Below are positions 54,585 to 63,806 of a DNA stretch of 64,000 nucleotides, in pieces. Source of the stretch: a bacterium (GTDB lineage: Bacteria > Planctomycetota > Planctomycetia > Kolteriales > Kolteriaceae); NCBI GenBank assembly GCA_019753235.1, contig JAIELF010000010.1, positions 124,001-188,000 of the forward strand. Direction: 5' to 3'. The position numbers were made by a program, and so were the translations under genes. Position 1 is the stretch's first letter, and every line of letters starts with the position of its first letter. The notes beneath the pieces are model-generated. The model made no database searches and had not been told where the DNA came from. It saw only the letters and a program-made list of their open reading frames with translations.

Positions 54585-57500
54585 TGGAAGCAACGTTGGC
54601 GCCACCCTCGGCGAAACTGCATGATGTCGGCCGTCGGCTCGACCGAACTCGCTCGGAAGTTCGTCGGGTTCTTCTTCGGCACGGCTTGGCGGTGTTCGCT
54701 TCGGTCCTTCTTTTGACGTTGGTCATCTTCTGTGCCATCGATGCGTTCTTGCACGTGTCATCGGGGATGCGCCTTTTGTTTCTTATGGTGACGGCAGGAT
54801 TGGCCGGCTGGATTGCGGTCACTCGCGTGCTCAGGCCGCTTTCCGCATCCATTTCGGACCTGCAATTGGCGTTGCGGATCGAACGACTTCATCCAGAACT
54901 CGAAGAAGCCCTCAGTTCCGCGGTGGCCATCGAAGGCAGCCAGACACAAGATGCTCGGGCGGGCTCGCCCGCATTACGAGACGCGCTCACTCGGTTGGCC
55001 TGTGATCGGTCAGAGCCGATCCGGTTCGATGACGTCATCGACTTCGCCCCCAGTCGCAAGGCGCTTTGGCAAGCCGGCGCTCTGCTCGCAACCGGTATCA
55101 CCTTGGCCGCCTGTTTTCCCATCACTTCGTCGACAGCGATGGCCCGGCTTCTTGTTCCGTTTGGTTCGTATGAATGGCCCAAACGGACACAGTTCGCGCG
55201 AATCGACTATCTACCCAAGATGGCCAAGGGAGATCCTTTCACCGCTCGTGTCAACGTGAAGGGGGTGATCCCAGATCGCCTGTCGATCGAGTACCGCTTC
55301 GCGGATGGTCAACAAGTTCCGCCCGCCCCGGTGGGACCTGCCCCGGCGGAATCGACAAGCCAGGAGCCTGCGACCGTGGACAAAGCGTCCAGTCAGGCCC
55401 CCCTTCGTGAACAGGTCTTTCTCGCCACGCTGGATGCGGCCAGTCAGCCGTTTGAGTTTTCGATCAAAGGAGGTGATGCCGACAGCGGGTGGTTGCCGGT
55501 GGAAGTGGTTCCCGCGCCCGACGTGACTCGGCTCGACGTCACCATCACGCCTCCCGAATACACGAAGCTCCCCTCGGCACGATTGCCCGAAGGAAAGGGA
55601 CATCTGAAAGGGCTTGTCGGCTCTCGCGTCGTCGTGCAGGCAGAATCGAATAAGCCGATCCGCACGGGGCGTCTTTCGTGGGAGAAGCAGTCCGCCACTC
55701 CAGGAACCATCAACGAAGATCATCGCCGTGTTGATGCCGAGTTCGTCATCTCGCAAACCGACACGTATCAGATTTTTCTCGAAGATGAGCAGGGGATGAC
55801 GAACGAGCATCGCTCGCCGCGCCCCTATCGCGTCGAAGCCCAGATCGACGCGCCGCCCGAGGTGAAGATTGAAAAGCCGACCGAGGACATGGAAGTGACC
55901 CGGCAAGCAAAAATCCCGATCCGCTGGTTGGTGCGCGACGATTTCGGCATACAGAATTTCGACCGTGTCTATCAGGTGGACAAGCCCGGCGTCACACCCT
56001 CGACCGATCCCAACGGGTCGGCATCGCCTGTCGAAAAGGTGACTATCTTTAACGGCGAGGATCGCCCCAAGCAGCAGACCGTCGAGGAAGAGTGGGATCT
56101 GGCGACGCTGGACTTGCCACAAGGATCGGTCATCACCTTTCGAGGGGTCGCTCGCGATTTCCGATCTCCTGCCGAGCCCAACGTCGGCGAAAGTCGTCCG
56201 ATTCGACTTCTCATTGTCTCGGCATCGGACTTCGTTCGACAAGTCGAAGCGGAACAGAAGTTAATCCGTGAAGAGATTCAGCGGATTCGCAATCTCGAAC
56301 AAACTGCTCTCGATCAGACCGCCACATTAGCGGAGGAAGCTCGGGTGCAGGGGACGCTTCCCGGTCCATCGAAGGAAAAGCTGCAGACGGTGGAGACCAC
56401 TCAACGGCGGATTCGAGAGAAGACGGCTGGGGAAGAGGATTCGCTGCAGAATCGGATTCGTCAACTCTCCGAGAAGCTTGCCGCCAACCGCGTCAACGAT
56501 CTCGACACCACCAAACGCCTGTCGCTGATGGACAGCGAACTTGGTCGGATTCAAGAGCAACATCTCGCCACCATCGAGAACAAGCTGACCTCGGCGCGAA
56601 AAGGAATGACGTCGCCGACCAAACAAGAAGCCAAGCCGACAGAAGAAAAGAACGGTGAATCCAATCCGCCGGCCGAAGATCTGGCCGAGGCGAAAGAACA
56701 TCAAGAGCAGGTGATCGAATCGTTAGACGCGATGCTCGATCAGCTCGATCGTTGGGAATCGGTGGCCGACGTCGTTAATGAGGCTCGCGATGTTGAACGA
56801 CGACAGGCCGACATTGCGAAGAAGGTTTCGGAACTTGCCTCGAAGACGCTGGGCAAGGATGAGTCGGATCTTTCCAATGAAGAGAAAGGATCACTGGCGC
56901 AGTCCGGAGCGAGCCAGGAAGAACTCCGTCAACAACTCCATCGGCTCGAGCGCAAGCTTGCCAAACAGGCAGAGAAAACCAATGCCGACGATCCCGTCGC
57001 GGCAGAGGCGATGAAGGAAGCATTAGAGAAAAGCAAGCAGTCCAATCTCGGCGGTCAGATGGCGGACGCCGCCAACAAGATCCGCGACAATCGCCTGACC
57101 GAAGCGGGAGCCGACCAAAACCAGATTGCGCAGAAACTTCGCGAGATGGTCGAGTCGCTCGAAAATCGGCGCGAGCAGGATTTGAAGAGGTTGGTTAAGA
57201 ATCTTCGACAAGCCGAGGAAGACTTAGCCAATATCCAAGAGGAGCAAAAGCGCCTTCGGAAAGAAACACAAGAGGCATCGCAGCAAGCGGATCCCCAAAA
57301 GCGCGACGAAGAGCTTCGTCGTCTCGGCCAACGACAAGCGGAGCTCCGCAAGAAGGCGGAGGAGTTCGCGCGTCGATTGTCGCAGTTACAGGCGAAGAAA
57401 GCCAGCCAAAGTGCAGGTCGTGCGGCAAGCCGAATGAACGATGCCGAGGGGAAAATGGATCAAGGACAAGGGGACAACGCCGGCCAGGAACAGGATCAGG

Positions 57501-58234
57501 CCGAGGACCAACTCGAAGAGGCGGCCCAAGAGCTGGCCGAGGCTCGCCAAGAGGCGGAGGAGAAGCTCGCCAATGAACAGCTTGCGAAAGTTGCCGACTC
57601 CATCAAACAGATTCATCAAAGGCAGCTGGCCATCCGAGACGATGTCGCTCGACTCGACGGTGTTCGACAGAAAGAAGGGAAGTTGACGCGCGGGCAGATT
57701 CAGTCGTTGCTCGGTTTGTCTCGTGCCGAGAAAGGTCTTGCAGGCGAGTCGGCCGCACTCCAAGAGCAACTAGCCGAGGCGAAGGTCTTTCGGCTTGTCA
57801 TTGAAGAAGCGGTCGAGCAAATGAACAAAGGATCGGAGCGGCTCAGCGAGAAAGAAACCGGGCCGTCTGCTCAGAAGCCGATCGAAAAAGCAGGGAATAA
57901 ATTTGCCCAGTTGATCGAATCACTCCGTAAAGATCCGCAGCAGAAGAAATCAAAAAAAGGGAATCAACAAGGAGGGGAAGGGGGCGAAGGAGGAGGTGGC
58001 TCGGGCCAGGATGGGATCCCTTCGATTGCCCAGATCAAATTGCTGAAGTCGCTACAGCTCGAGATTCTAGAAGAGACCAAGTCCCTGGAACCCGTGCAGC
58101 AAGTCGGTGAAGAGAAACCCGAGCAGCAACAGGAACGGGAAGGTCTCTCGAAGCGACAAGGCCGGCTGGCTGATCTTGTGAAGGACTTGATGAAGCCGAC
58201 CGAAGAGGGATCGACCGAGGAGACGACACCATGA
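54584..58234 (+). CDS. DUF4175-like membrane protein with very long coiled coil
   Basis: 1216 residues from ATG 54584, which overlaps the preceding stop; an in-frame extension from 54500 lies inside that gene. Three hydrophobic segments near the N-terminus (FASVLLLTLVIFCAIDAF, LLFLMVTAGLAGWIAV, LWQAGALLATGITLAA) anchor it. Beta domains (about 220-540) resemble those of DUF4175 proteins (LDVTITPPEYTKLP, RWLVRDDFGIQNFDRVY). From about residue 560 the chain is almost entirely Glu/Gln/Lys/Arg/Ala-rich coiled coil, with a Gly-rich patch near residue 1130 (GGEGGEGGGG). Probably a long periplasmic arm. ATGA couples it to the next gene. Confidence 0.85.
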   Translation: MEATLAPPSAKLHDVGRRLDRTRSEVRRVLLRHGLAVFASVLLLTLVIFCAIDAFLHVSSGMRLLFLMVTAGLAGWIAVTRVLRPLSASISDLQLALRIERLHPELEEALSSAVAIEGSQTQDARAGSPALRDALTRLACDRSEPIRFDDVIDFAPSRKALWQAGALLATGITLAACFPITSSTAMARLLVPFGSYEWPKRTQFARIDYLPKMAKGDPFTARVNVKGVIPDRLSIEYRFADGQQVPPAPVGPAPAESTSQEPATVDKASSQAPLREQVFLATLDAASQPFEFSIKGGDADSGWLPVEVVPAPDVTRLDVTITPPEYTKLPSARLPEGKGHLKGLVGSRVVVQAESNKPIRTGRLSWEKQSATPGTINEDHRRVDAEFVISQTDTYQIFLEDEQGMTNEHRSPRPYRVEAQIDAPPEVKIEKPTEDMEVTRQAKIPIRWLVRDDFGIQNFDRVYQVDKPGVTPSTDPNGSASPVEKVTIFNGEDRPKQQTVEEEWDLATLDLPQGSVITFRGVARDFRSPAEPNVGESRPIRLLIVSASDFVRQVEAEQKLIREEIQRIRNLEQTALDQTATLAEEARVQGTLPGPSKEKLQTVETTQRRIREKTAGEEDSLQNRIRQLSEKLAANRVNDLDTTKRLSLMDSELGRIQEQHLATIENKLTSARKGMTSPTKQEAKPTEEKNGESNPPAEDLAEAKEHQEQVIESLDAMLDQLDRWESVADVVNEARDVERRQADIAKKVSELASKTLGKDESDLSNEEKGSLAQSGASQEELRQQLHRLERKLAKQAEKTNADDPVAAEAMKEALEKSKQSNLGGQMADAANKIRDNRLTEAGADQNQIAQKLREMVESLENRREQDLKRLVKNLRQAEEDLANIQEEQKRLRKETQEASQQADPQKRDEELRRLGQRQAELRKKAEEFARRLSQLQAKKASQSAGRAASRMNDAEGKMDQGQGDNAGQEQDQAEDQLEEAAQELAEARQEAEEKLANEQLAKVADSIKQIHQRQLAIRDDVARLDGVRQKEGKLTRGQIQSLLGLSRAEKGLAGESAALQEQLAEAKVFRLVIEEAVEQMNKGSERLSEKETGPSAQKPIEKAGNKFAQLIESLRKDPQQKKSKKGNQQGGEGGEGGGGSGQDGIPSIAQIKLLKSLQLEILEETKSLEPVQQVGEEKPEQQQEREGLSKRQGRLADLVKDLMKPTEEGSTEETTP

Positions 58235-59049
58235 TCGGTTCCGCCATGCTGATGATTCTTCTATGGTCGGGGGATGATCCTCCCGCGACGATTCCGCCGG
58301 GCTCCTCGCCGGAACCTCCTACCGCAAACGCCGCGACCCAAGAGCCTCCGTCGAATCAAGGTAAGACGCTGGAACCCAAACCCGCGGGTCGACCGCGCAA
58401 AAAACTCGGCAAAGGAGATCGGCCGACGGCGGAGGCCAAACCAATCGCGCCCGACGATCAGGCTCCTGCGCCCGAATCCGATCGTCCCATTCCCAAGCCC
58501 GACGAACTGCCCGCCGATGGATCATTGACGGACGAGAAGCTCGACGAGGATCTGGGGCAAGAGTTGGAGGCGGCCAGCAATCCGGATCAAGATCCGCTGG
58601 GTAGAGTCGCAGAGGGAATGAAGCAGGCCGAGGAGAAACTCGCGCAGCGACAAAGCGCCGATGAAACGATCGGTCTGCAAGAGAAGATCATCAAGGATCT
58701 GGACGAACTCCTTCAGCAAGCAGAGAATCCTCCCCCGCCCGGAGGGGGTGGCAAGCAATCGAAAAAGAAGCCCAATCCTGGGCAAAAACAACAACAGGGA
58801 CAGCAGAAGACCGCTTCCCAAAAATCGAAGGCGCCTCGATCAAGTGATTCGAACGAAAGGATCGGGCCTCCGGGTTCGGTTCGCGAAGAGCTCAAGCCGC
58901 AGACGGGCGACCGGAACGTCTGGGGTCATCTCTCGGAAATGATGCGAGAGGAAATGGGGCAGTACGCCAAAGAGAATTTTCTAGGCAAGTATCGAGATCT
59001 CATTGAACGCTACTACACCGATATCGCCCGGCAATCGTCGCAGAAGTAA
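58231..59049 (+). CDS. Low-complexity Pro/Gln/Lys-rich protein, function unknown
   Basis: 272 residues. A short hydrophobic N-terminus (MIGSAMLMILLWSG) may act as signal or weak anchor. The body is low-complexity: Pro- and Ala-rich to about residue 95, then acidic helical (DEDLGQELEAASNPDQDPLG), then a PPPPGGGG spacer, a basic Gln/Lys tract (PGQKQQQGQQKTASQKSKA) and a conserved-looking end (VWGHLSEMMREEMGQYAKEN, KYRDLIERYYTDIARQS). The C-terminal segment resembles that of proteins found beside DUF4175 genes in planctomycetes. Start overlaps the preceding stop by four bases. Confidence 0.75.
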   Translation: MIGSAMLMILLWSGDDPPATIPPGSSPEPPTANAATQEPPSNQGKTLEPKPAGRPRKKLGKGDRPTAEAKPIAPDDQAPAPESDRPIPKPDELPADGSLTDEKLDEDLGQELEAASNPDQDPLGRVAEGMKQAEEKLAQRQSADETIGLQEKIIKDLDELLQQAENPPPPGGGGKQSKKKPNPGQKQQQGQQKTASQKSKAPRSSDSNERIGPPGSVREELKPQTGDRNVWGHLSEMMREEMGQYAKENFLGKYRDLIERYYTDIARQSSQK

Positions 59050-59080
59050 TCGCCGGGGCCGACAAAGAAAGGAGGATCGC

Positions 59081-60133
59081 ATGCTCGAGCGACTCGGGAT
59101 GATGGTGATTCTGTCGGCATGGTGCACCGTGTCGATCGCGCGGGGCGACTCTGGCGATGCCCCTCCGCCCGATCAGTTTGCTCCCGCGACCGAACTCATC
59201 TCGCCGGCGGCTCGTCAATTGATCGATCGGGGATTGCTTTATCTCTCCGAGAAGCAACGGCCCGATGGCAGTTTCGGCAGCGGCCAATGGGCTGGCAATA
59301 TCGCGGTCAGCGCGCTTGCGGGCTTGGCGTTTCTATCGAGTGGCTCGACGCCCGAAGAAGGGCCCTACAGTGGTCAGCTTAGCCGAATCGTCGATTACGT
59401 CTTAAGCAACACGAGCGCCTCCGGCTTCGTCGTCTATCAGCAAGCGACCTCGCACGGGCCGATGTACGATCATGGGTTCGGCACCCTATTTTTAGCCGAG
59501 ATCTACGGCATGACCGATCGGCAAGATGTCCGTGAAAAGCTGAAAAAAGCCGTCAATTTAATTGTCTACACACAGAACGATCAAGGGGGTTGGCGCTACG
59601 AGCCACGCCGTGTCCCCGATGCCGACATCAGTGTGACCATTTGTCAGATCATGGCGCTTCGGGCCGCACGCAACGCGGGGATCGCCGTTCCTCGCGGCAC
59701 GGTCGATCGTTGCACACAGTATGTCAAACAGTCGCAAAATCCCGATGGCGGTTTTCGCTACATGCTCGATCCCGGCCAGAGCGGCTTTCCTCGCTCGGCC
59801 GCTGGAGTCGTGGCACTTCATAATGCCGGGATCTATGAAGGGGGCGAGATCGATCGAGGCGTCGAGTACCTACTCAAATTCAATCCCGCGCGCCAGCGAG
59901 GCCAAGAGAGTCATTACTTTTACGGTCACTACTACGCGGCACTGGCGATGTATCAAGCAGGAGGGCGAATGTGGAACGATTGGTACATGGCCATTCGCGA
60001 CGATCTCATTTCTCGCGCTCGGGCCAGCGAGGGAAGTTGGATGTCCAGCGGCGTCTGTCCAGAGTACGGCACCGCGATGGCACTGATCATTCTTCAAATG
60101 CCGAACAACTATTTGCCGATCTTTCAGCGATGA
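59081..60133 (+). CDS. Secreted prenyltransferase / squalene-oxidase repeat protein
   Basis: 350 residues from ATG 59081 with AAAGGAGG five bases upstream. Signal peptide: MMVILSAWCTVSIARG. The chain is an alpha/alpha-barrel of the terpenoid-cyclase fold with repeated QW-like motifs: EKQRPDGSFGSGQW, TQNDQGGWRYEP, SQNPDGGFRYM and ASEGSWMSSG. The DxDD or DCTAE catalytic motifs of squalene-hopene cyclases are absent, so this is probably not a cyclase; proteins of this fold are also used for protein binding. It follows the low-complexity gene by 31 bases. Confidence 0.88.
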   Translation: MLERLGMMVILSAWCTVSIARGDSGDAPPPDQFAPATELISPAARQLIDRGLLYLSEKQRPDGSFGSGQWAGNIAVSALAGLAFLSSGSTPEEGPYSGQLSRIVDYVLSNTSASGFVVYQQATSHGPMYDHGFGTLFLAEIYGMTDRQDVREKLKKAVNLIVYTQNDQGGWRYEPRRVPDADISVTICQIMALRAARNAGIAVPRGTVDRCTQYVKQSQNPDGGFRYMLDPGQSGFPRSAAGVVALHNAGIYEGGEIDRGVEYLLKFNPARQRGQESHYFYGHYYAALAMYQAGGRMWNDWYMAIRDDLISRARASEGSWMSSGVCPEYGTAMALIILQMPNNYLPIFQR

Positions 60134-61401
60134 ACAGACTCATGAAGACATGCTCTCTACGAAAATCTTGGCCCGTCGCCGTCGTGTGTGGGGTGCTTCT
60201 GGGCTGGGCGCCTCTATCAGCCCAAGAGGCTGCATCCGATGCGACTCCCAAGGGGCCCTCCGCGATCGTGATGTTGGCCGATGGCTCGTTGATCGCGTCG
60301 CACGATCTCATCTTCGAACATGATGGACAGGTTTCAGCCCGATCGGAAGTCGGCGAATTTCACTGGAAATGGGAGGAGATCCTGTCGATTTCGCTGACGG
60401 ATGCGGAGCCGCGTCCGAGTCGATTCGCCGCTCTCTTGATTGCCGGCGACGAACGGATTCATGGACAAGTCGCCGTCGCCACGGAAGAGAACATCGAACT
60501 CAAAAGCGAACTCTTTGGACAGGTGAGCATCCCACTGTCGGCCGTGGAAGGGATTCTCCTGGCCGAACGATTGGCGGGATCGGCGAAAGAGAGATTGATC
60601 AATCGCTTGCGTACTTTACCCAGACAAGGGGATGCGTTTCTCCTGGCCAACGGCGATACGCTGCTGGGGACCGCGTCGCAATTGGGTCCGGAGAATTGGA
60701 CGATCGATGTCGACGGTCAACCTCGGACGGTCGAGACCAACCGCCTCCAGGGAGTCGCGCTTGATCCTCGGCTGCTGGATTACAAGAAGCCGGACGAGTT
60801 GCTGGTTGTCGCTCGATTCATTGATGGCTCGACGTTGATCGGAAAGGATCTAGTCGTCTCGGAGGGTAAGTGCGAGATGACCTCTTTGGTCGGTCCGAAG
60901 CTATCTTTTTCCTGGTCCGGTGAAGCCGGGTCGGCCGCGATGCGGTTTGATGTTCGCGGAGGCAAGGCCCGTTACTTGTCGGAGATGACGCCACAACGCC
61001 AGGAGATCGAGTCTTTCTTTGATGCCCCCGTTGAATGGAAACGGGACGCGAATGCGGACGGCGAGCCGATTCGCATAGCGGGAGAGCGGCATGATCGAGG
61101 CATCGGCATGCGAACGAAAATGTCGCTGGATTTCCCCGTCGAGGGTTACGACCGATTCCTCTCGATGATCGGCATCGATGAGTCGGCTTCTGGTGAGGCG
61201 AGTGTGATCTTTCGTGTTCTCGTCGATGGCAAGTCGATTTTTGAAAGCCCCGCAATGTCCTTAACCAGTCCTGCAATTCCTGTCGATTTGGTCATCGACG
61301 AAGGAAAGGTTCTGACGTTGACGGTTGATTTTGCAGATCGGGGCGATGCCGGCGATCTCGCCAACTGGGCGAGTGCTCGGCTTGTCAAAAGCAAGAAGTG
61401 A
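60130..61401 (+). CDS. Secreted NPCBM/NEW2-domain protein
   Basis: 423 residues; the ATG overlaps the preceding stop (ATGA), with a second ATG at 60142. Signal peptide: WPVAVVCGVLLGWAPLSAQ. A beta-rich middle (SAIVMLADGSLIASHDLIFE, DAFLLANGDTLLGTASQLG) contains several similar strand pairs that look like repeats. The C-terminal 150 residues form the NPCBM carbohydrate-binding-like domain, with the typical RIAGERHDRGIGMRTKMSL and FRVLVDGKSIFESPAM. It is the last gene of the run and ends 33 bases from a convergent lipoprotein gene. Confidence 0.87.
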   Translation: MNRLMKTCSLRKSWPVAVVCGVLLGWAPLSAQEAASDATPKGPSAIVMLADGSLIASHDLIFEHDGQVSARSEVGEFHWKWEEILSISLTDAEPRPSRFAALLIAGDERIHGQVAVATEENIELKSELFGQVSIPLSAVEGILLAERLAGSAKERLINRLRTLPRQGDAFLLANGDTLLGTASQLGPENWTIDVDGQPRTVETNRLQGVALDPRLLDYKKPDELLVVARFIDGSTLIGKDLVVSEGKCEMTSLVGPKLSFSWSGEAGSAAMRFDVRGGKARYLSEMTPQRQEIESFFDAPVEWKRDANADGEPIRIAGERHDRGIGMRTKMSLDFPVEGYDRFLSMIGIDESASGEASVIFRVLVDGKSIFESPAMSLTSPAIPVDLVIDEGKVLTLTVDFADRGDAGDLANWASARLVKSKK

Positions 61402-61434
61402 GTGTTGGAAAGCCTATCTGCCACGATAAGTCGA

Positions 61435-61683
61435 TTACTTCTTCATGGGAGGAGCAGTACCTTGCCGGCGAGCGTTCTCTTGCTCGGCCTGTCGGATTCC
61501 CTGCTCCACCGCATCTGTTTCTTGTGTCGCTCGCTCGGCCCGGGCAGGATCATCCTCGGCCGAGGGTGATCGATGGGGAGGGGGAGAAGGTTGACAACCG
61601 GCTCCCATCATCATCGAGACAATCGAGACGATCGCAATGATGCCAAGCGATGATCGGCCACGCATTCGAAGCGTCGTCACCAT
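61435..61683 (-). CDS. Small lipoprotein downstream of the DUF1559 gene
   Basis: 82 residues from ATG 61683 (GAGGAG about twelve bases upstream); ATG 61665 is an alternative. The lipoprotein signal ends in the lipobox MGAGC (Cys29). The mature part is short and polar: Pro/Ser-rich, then acidic/glutamine-rich (AERATQETDAVEQGIRQAEQ). It lies 16 bases downstream of the DUF1559 gene, an arrangement seen often in planctomycetes. No function known. Confidence 0.75.
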   Translation of the reverse strand: MVTTLRMRGRSSLGIIAIVSIVSMMMGAGCQPSPPPHRSPSAEDDPARAERATQETDAVEQGIRQAEQENARRQGTAPPMKK

Positions 61684-61699
61684 GGATGCTTGTTTCTCC

Positions 61700-62863
61700 T
61701 CAGGGGGACATCGCGAGCGATCCGCTGGATTCTCCCAACTCGTTCCCCGCGATGGTCGATAGAGCGGCGAATGTCGATGCATCGATCGAGTCGGTCACGA
61801 ATCGAACACCGCCGTCGGCCATCGCGATGAAGAGTCCCCCCGAATGGGCGGAGCGAAAATTCGGAAACTGTTGGCCCAACCGATTTGCTGGGTTGCTTTC
61901 AAAACTGGGCATGCGGGCATCGGTCGAATAGCCACAATCGTTGGGAGGATAGAGGTTCCCCTTGCGATCGACGGTAACCGCTAGCAATCCACCAATCGTG
62001 ATGCTCCGGTCGCCATTTTGTCGGGCTTGGCCGAAGGCTTGGAACGCCAGGTTGTCATAGATGACGGTCATGCCGTCGATCGGTTTGGTGTTCGGTTGGC
62101 ATACACGATTCTTCCCGTAGCCGACGGCATAGAAGCGATTGGTTTGGTTCCCGCCGGCTGATTCACCAACCAAGATGGTGTTTGCCGACCCATCAACAAT
62201 GTCCTGTCGGCGGACGGTCGATTCAAAACCCGACACGCCGCGCTGTCGGCCATAGAGCCGGTTGATGCCAGGATAAACGCGTGGATCACTGAGCGGCAAA
62301 CCAAAGGTCTCGATCGGTTCATGGACGTAGGGGGCGGCCCCACCCGAAAAGAGATAATCGGTCACGCAAGCATTGGGGATGTACCAGTCGGCAAGGCTTC
62401 CAAGGCGAACGCCCATCGGTGTTGGGTTGTATCGCCGATTCGACGGACAAAGAAAAAGCTGAACTTGCATACCGCATGCCGTGCTGTTGTCGGACGACGC
62501 CCAGCCATACGTGCGCAGGTCGGGGATCTGGACATCGAAGTTGAATTGATCATAGACCGTCTTGGCTTCGAGGTAGGGAAGGATCATGGCGTAGCCGGTA
62601 AAGTTCATGTAGGTCGATGCGCCGCGTCCGCCGAGGCCGGCAGCGGGGATCATGCCGTGCGTGTCAGCATAGCTAAGCATCGCCAACGAGATCTGCTTCA
62701 AGTTCGATTGACACGAGGCCCTTTGGGCGGCCTCTCGCACCGAAGAGACGGCGGGTAGAAGGAGCGCCATGAGCAAGCCGATCACCGCGATGACCACCAG
62801 CAATTCGATGAGCGTAAATCCCCGCGGGCGGGCTCGGCGAAAAGCGGCTGGTTGTTGATCCAT
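61700..62863 (-). CDS. DUF1559 pilin-like protein
   Basis: 387 residues from ATG 62863; the longer open frame to 63253 is not coding in appearance and overlaps the upstream gene. A type IV prepilin leader is present: RARPRG, cleaved before FTLIELLVVIAVIG, with the essential Glu at +5 and a 20-residue hydrophobic helix. The DUF1559 body follows (REAAQRASCQSNLKQISLAM), including a CxxS cluster with LFLCPSN. The C-terminal HSGGLFIAMADGGVRFVTDSI is the family H-x9-DG motif. These proteins are massively expanded in planctomycetes and look like surface or pseudopilin components; precise role unknown. Confidence 0.93.
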   Translation of the reverse strand: MDQQPAAFRRARPRGFTLIELLVVIAVIGLLMALLLPAVSSVREAAQRASCQSNLKQISLAMLSYADTHGMIPAAGLGGRGASTYMNFTGYAMILPYLEAKTVYDQFNFDVQIPDLRTYGWASSDNSTACGMQVQLFLCPSNRRYNPTPMGVRLGSLADWYIPNACVTDYLFSGGAAPYVHEPIETFGLPLSDPRVYPGINRLYGRQRGVSGFESTVRRQDIVDGSANTILVGESAGGNQTNRFYAVGYGKNRVCQPNTKPIDGMTVIYDNLAFQAFGQARQNGDRSITIGGLLAVTVDRKGNLYPPNDCGYSTDARMPSFESNPANRLGQQFPNFRSAHSGGLFIAMADGGVRFVTDSIDASTFAALSTIAGNELGESSGSLAMSP

Positions 62864-62917
62864 CGATGATGACTCTTCTCTAGGGCCGGGCATGACGATC
62901 CCTTCCAAATCAGCCTC

Positions 62918-62948
62918 GGGGGTCGACCCATGCTTTGGGCCGACCCCC
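62918..62948. repeat. Strong hairpin between the PEP-CTERM-like and DUF1559 genes
   Basis: GGGGGTCG (62918-62925) pairs with CGACCCCC (62941-62948), and CCC/GGG inside extend the stem beyond one mismatch. No T-tract follows on either strand, so it may be a processing or stabilising stem rather than a terminator. Confidence 0.5.
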
Positions 62949-62987
62949 AAGAGAACGCCGCGAGATTTCTTCACCCAGACCGTCCAA

Positions 62988-63680
62988 TTAGGAACGGGCC
63001 AGGTTCCGTCTTGAAGAAACCCACGACGCTGTTCGAACGCAGGCGGCAACGATAATGCATCCGCCAACCAGCAACCCGGTGCTCGCTTCGGGAATGGCGA
63101 CGGTTTGCGTGTCGACGCGAACAGCCTGTAGGCTCGAATGAATGCTTGCGGGAATCTGAATCGTGTAGCTCGGGGCATTCCCGTTGAAGACATATGTTCT
63201 CTTGTAGACCCCAAGGGTCGCGGGGCCGATGAATCCATCGATGACCCCTTCAAAAAGTGTTTCAGTGGATGAGGCGACTTCGCCGTTGATCGTCGGCGCG
63301 GTGATGTTGGGCTCGTTGGGGCCCAAGCTCTTCTCGATTTGGAAGATCACTGTGGTTTTGTAGCCGGTGCCCAGGCCGTAATTCGGAACGATGACCGTAG
63401 CGCTATAGTCCCCACTGAACGAATAGATGTTGCCGCCACCCGTGACGAATCCGCCTGATTGGGTCAAGCTGGGTCCGCCGTTGGAGTTGAACATGCCGAC
63501 ATCGGGGGCGGTGCTGATTCGGGTGAAGAAGTCCCATTGTTGATAGGTGGTAAGGGGGTCGCCCATGCTCCAGGGGGGTGCGACAAACGACTGAGCGAGT
63601 AGAGAATCGACACTGATCACGAGTACAAGGACCCCCCAAATCGCGGCACAGCGCCCGGCTCCAACGGAAAGACCGTTCAT
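62988..63680 (-). CDS. Secreted protein with PEP-CTERM-like sorting tail
   Basis: 230 residues from ATG 63680 (AGGAG eight bases upstream); an open extension to 63824 runs into the promoter. Signal peptide: AAIWGVLVLVISVDSLLAQS. The body is beta-rich with many Gly, Ser and Thr (GPSLTQSGGFVTGGGNIYSF). The C-terminus has the tripartite sorting layout: a PEP-like motif (AIPEAST, with Ala in place of the second Pro), a hydrophobic helix (GLLVGGCIIVAACV), and a basic end (SSRRNLARS). It would be a substrate of an exosortase, none of which is in the window. Transcription is likely driven from the promoter at 63830-63860. Confidence 0.75.
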   Translation of the reverse strand: MNGLSVGAGRCAAIWGVLVLVISVDSLLAQSFVAPPWSMGDPLTTYQQWDFFTRISTAPDVGMFNSNGGPSLTQSGGFVTGGGNIYSFSGDYSATVIVPNYGLGTGYKTTVIFQIEKSLGPNEPNITAPTINGEVASSTETLFEGVIDGFIGPATLGVYKRTYVFNGNAPSYTIQIPASIHSSLQAVRVDTQTVAIPEASTGLLVGGCIIVAACVRTASWVSSRRNLARS

Positions 63681-63806
63681 GAAAACCACTCCTGCAATTA
63701 GGTGAGATAAAACCGGAGTCCAACAGCGTGGCCGGGCCCGAGTCGGTCGTTTGGCGACGACTCGTAGGTAGGAGACAGAAACCCCGCCGGCGGACCGCGT
63801 GTTGGT

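Noticed and set aside
55211-56242. 343-residue open frame on the minus strand
   Set aside because: Antisense to the beta domains of the DUF4175-like gene, with no family signature.
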